Part shown: positions 61,084 through 64,000 of the stretch, piece by piece
How the letters are laid out: each line of letters opens with the position of its first letter
Numbering within the stretch: position 1 is the first letter of the stretch
Assembly (NCBI RefSeq): GCF_003674065.1
Contig: NZ_RDBE01000006.1
Span: forward strand, 124,001 to 188,000
Length of the DNA stretch: 64,000 nucleotides
Origin: Nocardioides mangrovicus
Lineage (GTDB): Bacteria; Actinomycetota; Actinomycetes; Propionibacteriales; Nocardioidaceae
Direction: 5' to 3'
Notes under the pieces: model-generated
Databases searched by the model: none
Told to the model about the DNA's origin: nothing
What the model saw: only the letters and a program-made list of their open reading frames with translations
Position numbers and translations under genes: made by a program

Positions 61084-62088
61084 GTGAAGGTCCTCGTCAC
61101 CGGCGGCGCCGGCTACATCGGGTCCACGGTCTGCAAGGCGCTCGAGGAGGCCGGCCACACGCCGGTGGTGCTCGACTCGCTGCTCACCGGTCCGCGGGCG
61201 TTCGTGCGCGACCGGATCTTCTACGAGGGCGACATCGGCGACCGGAGCCTGCTGACACGCGTCGTCGAGGAGCACCCCGACCTCGACGCGACGATCCACA
61301 TGGCCGCGCGCATCATCGTGCCCGAGTCGGTGGCCCAGCCCTATGAGTACTACCGCGACAACGTGGCGAAGTCGCTGGAGCTCTTCGACCAGCTCCAGCA
61401 GCTCGGCAAGCCGCGGGTGCTGTTCTCCTCCTCGGCGTCGCTGTACGCGCTGAAGGACGACTTCGAGGTCGTCGAGACCGACCCGCTCGCGCCGGGGTCG
61501 CCCTACGCCCGGACCAAGCTGATGATGGAGATGGCGCTGAGCGACATCGCGGCGGCCACCGACCTGCGGGCGGTGATCCTGCGGTACTTCAACCCCATCG
61601 GCTCCGACCCGGACCTGGAGTCCGGCATCTACGCCAAGGAGCCCTCGCACGTGCTGGGCCAGCTGGTGCTCGCCGCACGCGGCCAGCAGGACGCCTTCAC
61701 CATCACCGGGACCGACCTGCCGACCCGCGATGGCACCGGCATCCGCGACTACATCCACGTCTGGGACGTCGCCCGCGCGCACGTCGCCGTCGTGGAGCGG
61801 TTCGACGACGTCATCGCCGCCGAGGGCTCGACCAGCTCGGTGATGAACATCGGCACCGGTGACGGCACCACGGTGCGCGAGCTGGTCGCCGCCTTCGAGC
61901 GCGTCTTCGGCGCCGAGGTGCCGATCCGCGAGGCCCCGCCACGGCCGGGTGATGCCGTCGGCGCCTTCGCAGCAGTCGACAAGATCCGCGAGGTGGTGGG
62001 CTGGTCGGCCACCGAGAGCATCGACGACGCCATCGCCTCGGCGCTGGCCTGGGCCGACAAGCGAGAGCAGGTGCTGGGCTATGAGTGA
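61084..62088 (+). CDS. galE: UDP-glucose 4-epimerase
   Basis: A 334-aa extended SDR: GGAGYIGS (residues 7-14), catalytic Ser in LFSSSASLYA, Y-x3-K in SPYARTKLMME, and RYFNPIGSDPDLESG. It interconverts UDP-glucose and UDP-galactose for envelope glycans. The second SDR gene starts 8 bp before its stop, so they are co-translated. GTG start. Confidence 0.88.
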   Translation: MKVLVTGGAGYIGSTVCKALEEAGHTPVVLDSLLTGPRAFVRDRIFYEGDIGDRSLLTRVVEEHPDLDATIHMAARIIVPESVAQPYEYYRDNVAKSLELFDQLQQLGKPRVLFSSSASLYALKDDFEVVETDPLAPGSPYARTKLMMEMALSDIAAATDLRAVILRYFNPIGSDPDLESGIYAKEPSHVLGQLVLAARGQQDAFTITGTDLPTRDGTGIRDYIHVWDVARAHVAVVERFDDVIAAEGSTSSVMNIGTGDGTTVRELVAAFERVFGAEVPIREAPPRPGDAVGAFAAVDKIREVVGWSATESIDDAIASALAWADKREQVLGYE

Positions 62089-62851
62089 GCCGACCACGCT
62101 GGACCGGTTCCGCCTCGACGGCCGGGTCGCCATCGTCACGGGCGCGTCCTCCGGACTGGGCGTCGCCTTCGCGCAGGCGCTGGCCGAGGCCGGCGCCGAC
62201 GTGGTGCTGGGGGCGCGCCGCGTCGACCGGCTGGCGCAGACCAAGGAGCTGGTGGAGTCGGTGGGCCGTCGCGCCGAGGCGGTGGCCACCGACGTCGCCG
62301 ATCCGGACTCCTGCCAGGCGCTGGTCGACGCCGCGGTCGAGCGGCTGGGCCGGGTCGACGTGCTGGTCAACAACGCCGGCGTCGGCACCGCGGTGCCGGC
62401 CACGCGCGAGACGCCCGAGCAGTTCCGGCAGGTCATCGACGTCAACCTCAACGGCTGCTACTGGATGGCGCAGGCCTGTGGCCGGGTGATGGAGCCGGGG
62501 TCGAGCATCGTCAACATCTCCTCCATCCTGGGCCTGACGACCGCCGGGCTCCCGCAGGCGGCGTACTCAGCGTCCAAGGCGGCACTCGTGGGGCTGACCC
62601 GCGACCTGGCCGCCCAGTGGACCGGCCGCAAGGGCATCCGGGTGAACGCGCTGGCCCCCGGGTTCTTCGAGTCCGAGATGACCGACCAGTACCCCGACGG
62701 CTACCTCGACCTGGCCATGCAGCGCGTGCCGATGGGACGCAAGGGCGACCCGGCCGAGCTCGCCGCGACCCTGGTCTGGCTGGTCTCGCCGGCGGGCGGC
62801 TACGTGACCGGACAGACGCTGGCGGTGGACGGAGGTATCACCATCACCTGA
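62081..62851 (+). CDS. Short-chain dehydrogenase/reductase
   Basis: A 256-aa classical SDR: TGASSGLG, NNAG, Ser in VNISSILGL, Y-x3-K in AYSASKAALVG, GYVTGQTLAVDGG at the end. The intact YSASK and SS motifs indicate an active NAD(P)-dependent alcohol/ketone enzyme. Overlaps galE by 8 bp. Substrate unknown; FabG- or gluconate-dehydrogenase-like by appearance. Confidence 0.87.
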   Translation: MSEPTTLDRFRLDGRVAIVTGASSGLGVAFAQALAEAGADVVLGARRVDRLAQTKELVESVGRRAEAVATDVADPDSCQALVDAAVERLGRVDVLVNNAGVGTAVPATRETPEQFRQVIDVNLNGCYWMAQACGRVMEPGSSIVNISSILGLTTAGLPQAAYSASKAALVGLTRDLAAQWTGRKGIRVNALAPGFFESEMTDQYPDGYLDLAMQRVPMGRKGDPAELAATLVWLVSPAGGYVTGQTLAVDGGITIT

Positions 62852-62908
62852 ACCAAAGGGCCGTGGTTGAACCTTTCACCACGTGGAGGGGGCACGTAGG
62901 TTCGACGG

Positions 62909-64000
62909 ATGACCGCCTCCCTGCGCTGGCTGCTGGTGGCGCTGGTGGCGGTGGCCGTCGCAGCGCCCCCGACCGTGCTGCGGCTCTGGCCGGCGTCGGG
63001 GTCCGGCCTCAGCGCCGCCCAGGTGGCCGACCGCGTGCGAGCCGCCGAGAAGCTCGGCTGGAGCGGCGAGGTGCACACCGTCGGCTCGCTGAAGGTGCCC
63101 GGCACCGCCGGCTTCGCCAACCTCTCCTCCCTGGCGGGCGGCACCAGCGACCTACGGGTCTGGTGGCGCAGCGCCACGAGCTGGCGCGTGGACCGGACCC
63201 GTAGCAGCGGCGAGTCCGACCTCGCCCGCGACGACGACCGGGTCGTGCGCTGGACCTACGAGAGCCGGCGTGCCGTCACCACCAGCTACAGCCCGGTCCG
63301 GCTCCCCGACGAGTCCGACCTGCTGCCCCCCACCCTGGCCGCGCGGGCGCTGTCCGGCGCCCGGGACGACGAGCTCACCCGGCTGGCCCCCCAGCGCATC
63401 GCCGGCCACAGCGCCGTCGGGCTCCGGCTGGTGCCCGACCAGGCCGGCACGACGATCTCCCACGTCGACCTGTGGGCCGACGAGGCCAGCGGCCTGCCGC
63501 TGCGGGTCGCGGTGTACGCCGCGGGCAGCCGGGTGCCCGTCCTCACCACCCAGGCCTCCTCGGTGCACCTGGGGGCGCCGTCGGCCTCGACCACCCGCTT
63601 CGACTTCCCCTCAGGGGTGAAGGTGCACACCAGCTACGCCATCGACGACGCGGCCGGCGCCAACGCGTTCGCCCCGTTCACGATGCCGTCCTCGCTGGCG
63701 GGCATGAAGCGACGCGGCGACCCGGCCGACTTCGGCGCGGTCGGCATCTACGGGCGCGGCCTCACCGACGTCCTGGTGATCCCGCTGCGCCACCAGGTCG
63801 CGCACGAGCTCTACGACCAGCTGGCCCAGAGCCCGGCGGCGACGACGACCCGCAGCCGCACCGAGGCCCGGCTCACGCTGCGGCTCGGCCCGCTCTCGGT
63901 GGCGCTGGTCTTCGACCGCACGGGCCACTTCCTGCTCGCCGGCACGGTGACCCCGCAGAAGCTGCTGACCGCCGTGCCCGAGCTGCGCGAGGGCGTGGGG
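62909..64000 (+). CDS. Secreted LolA/RseB-like protein (3' end outside window)
   Basis: A frame open from ATG 62909 to the end of the window: 364 codons seen. An N-terminal signal or anchor (residues 5-27, LRWLLVALVAVAVAA) is followed by a region like the LolA/RseB lipoprotein-carrier fold: EVHTVGSLKVPGTAGF, WWRSATSWRVDRTRS, WADEASGLPLRVAVYA, TRFDFPSGVKV. In actinobacteria such proteins often precede ABC transporter genes; that region lies outside the window. Confidence 0.7.
   Translation, partial: MTASLRWLLVALVAVAVAAPPTVLRLWPASGSGLSAAQVADRVRAAEKLGWSGEVHTVGSLKVPGTAGFANLSSLAGGTSDLRVWWRSATSWRVDRTRSSGESDLARDDDRVVRWTYESRRAVTTSYSPVRLPDESDLLPPTLAARALSGARDDELTRLAPQRIAGHSAVGLRLVPDQAGTTISHVDLWADEASGLPLRVAVYAAGSRVPVLTTQASSVHLGAPSASTTRFDFPSGVKVHTSYAIDDAAGANAFAPFTMPSSLAGMKRRGDPADFGAVGIYGRGLTDVLVIPLRHQVAHELYDQLAQSPAATTTRSRTEARLTLRLGPLSVALVFDRTGHFLLAGTVTPQKLLTAVPELREGVG

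Overview
The window is very GC-rich, uses many GTG starts, and packs genes head-to-tail through ATGA/GTGA overlaps. Gene content and order point to a Gram-positive actinobacterium of the Propionibacteriales, most likely Nocardioides or a close relative (inference from order and protein character; no database search was possible). No rRNA, tRNA, phage, transposase or CRISPR locus was seen.

The backbone is a broken-up version of the classical actinobacterial order leuS - comEA/comEC/holA - rpsT - lepA - hemW - hrcA/dnaJ/rsmE - HIT - phoH/ybeY/corC - era. Nearly all of it lies on the minus strand. Into it are set small accessory blocks.

Positions 1-2535: a ferritin-like protein and two tandem septum-formation-type lipoproteins. 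2770-6732: era, a siderophore-reductase-like flavoprotein and two secreted GH43 enzymes. 6799-9464: a methyltransferase/flavoprotein pair resembling the TmsB/TmsA route to 10-methyl fatty acids. 9492-12254: a degenerate cytidine-deaminase-like protein, a ClC transporter diverging from a MarR regulator, and a DUF1801 protein. 12307-16054: corC, ybeY, phoH and small proteins. 16162-19887: HIT, a kinase, a GerMN/Gmad2 protein, a VOC protein and an AlkZ-type glycosylase. 20287-23300: rsmE, dnaJ and hrcA behind a CIRCE operator. 23320-33281: a hydrolase, a PadR module, DUF3097, hemW, an acyl-CoA synthetase, an MFS transporter and small redox and kinase genes. 33441-43428: lepA, pyruvate oxidase, a glutamate-synthase-like flavoprotein, aldolase and rpsT. 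43538-47969: the holA/comEC/comEA operon. 48070-53313: degV, then a PucR regulator divergent from a reductase/desaturase pair. 53360-56266: a SipW-type signal peptidase and a TasA/camelysin-like substrate, flanked by two DUF2993 genes. 56266-64000: an SHMT-like enzyme, leuS, galE, an SDR and a truncated lipoprotein-carrier-like gene.

The most striking unexplained structure lies between genes. There are several families of long inverted repeats. One family recurs six times at four loci (three in 19905-20287, one at 27842-27927, two in 48715-48904). Another is a pair of near-identical 15-bp hairpins between the glyA-like gene and leuS. A third is a 32-bp-period array at 33286-33428. Long perfect hairpins also sit at 9847, 11761 and 24188. 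Many lie at gene ends, which fits bidirectional termination, but their length and repetition suggest dispersed palindromic elements.

Two lipid modules may cooperate: the PucR-linked reductase/desaturase would make the monounsaturated acyl chain that TmsB/TmsA could methylate and reduce. The SipW/TasA-like pair has a 13-bp hairpin between its genes and an 11-bp direct repeat upstream; it is the best candidate for a small, little-described surface system. leuS has a structured leader that can mask its ribosome binding site.
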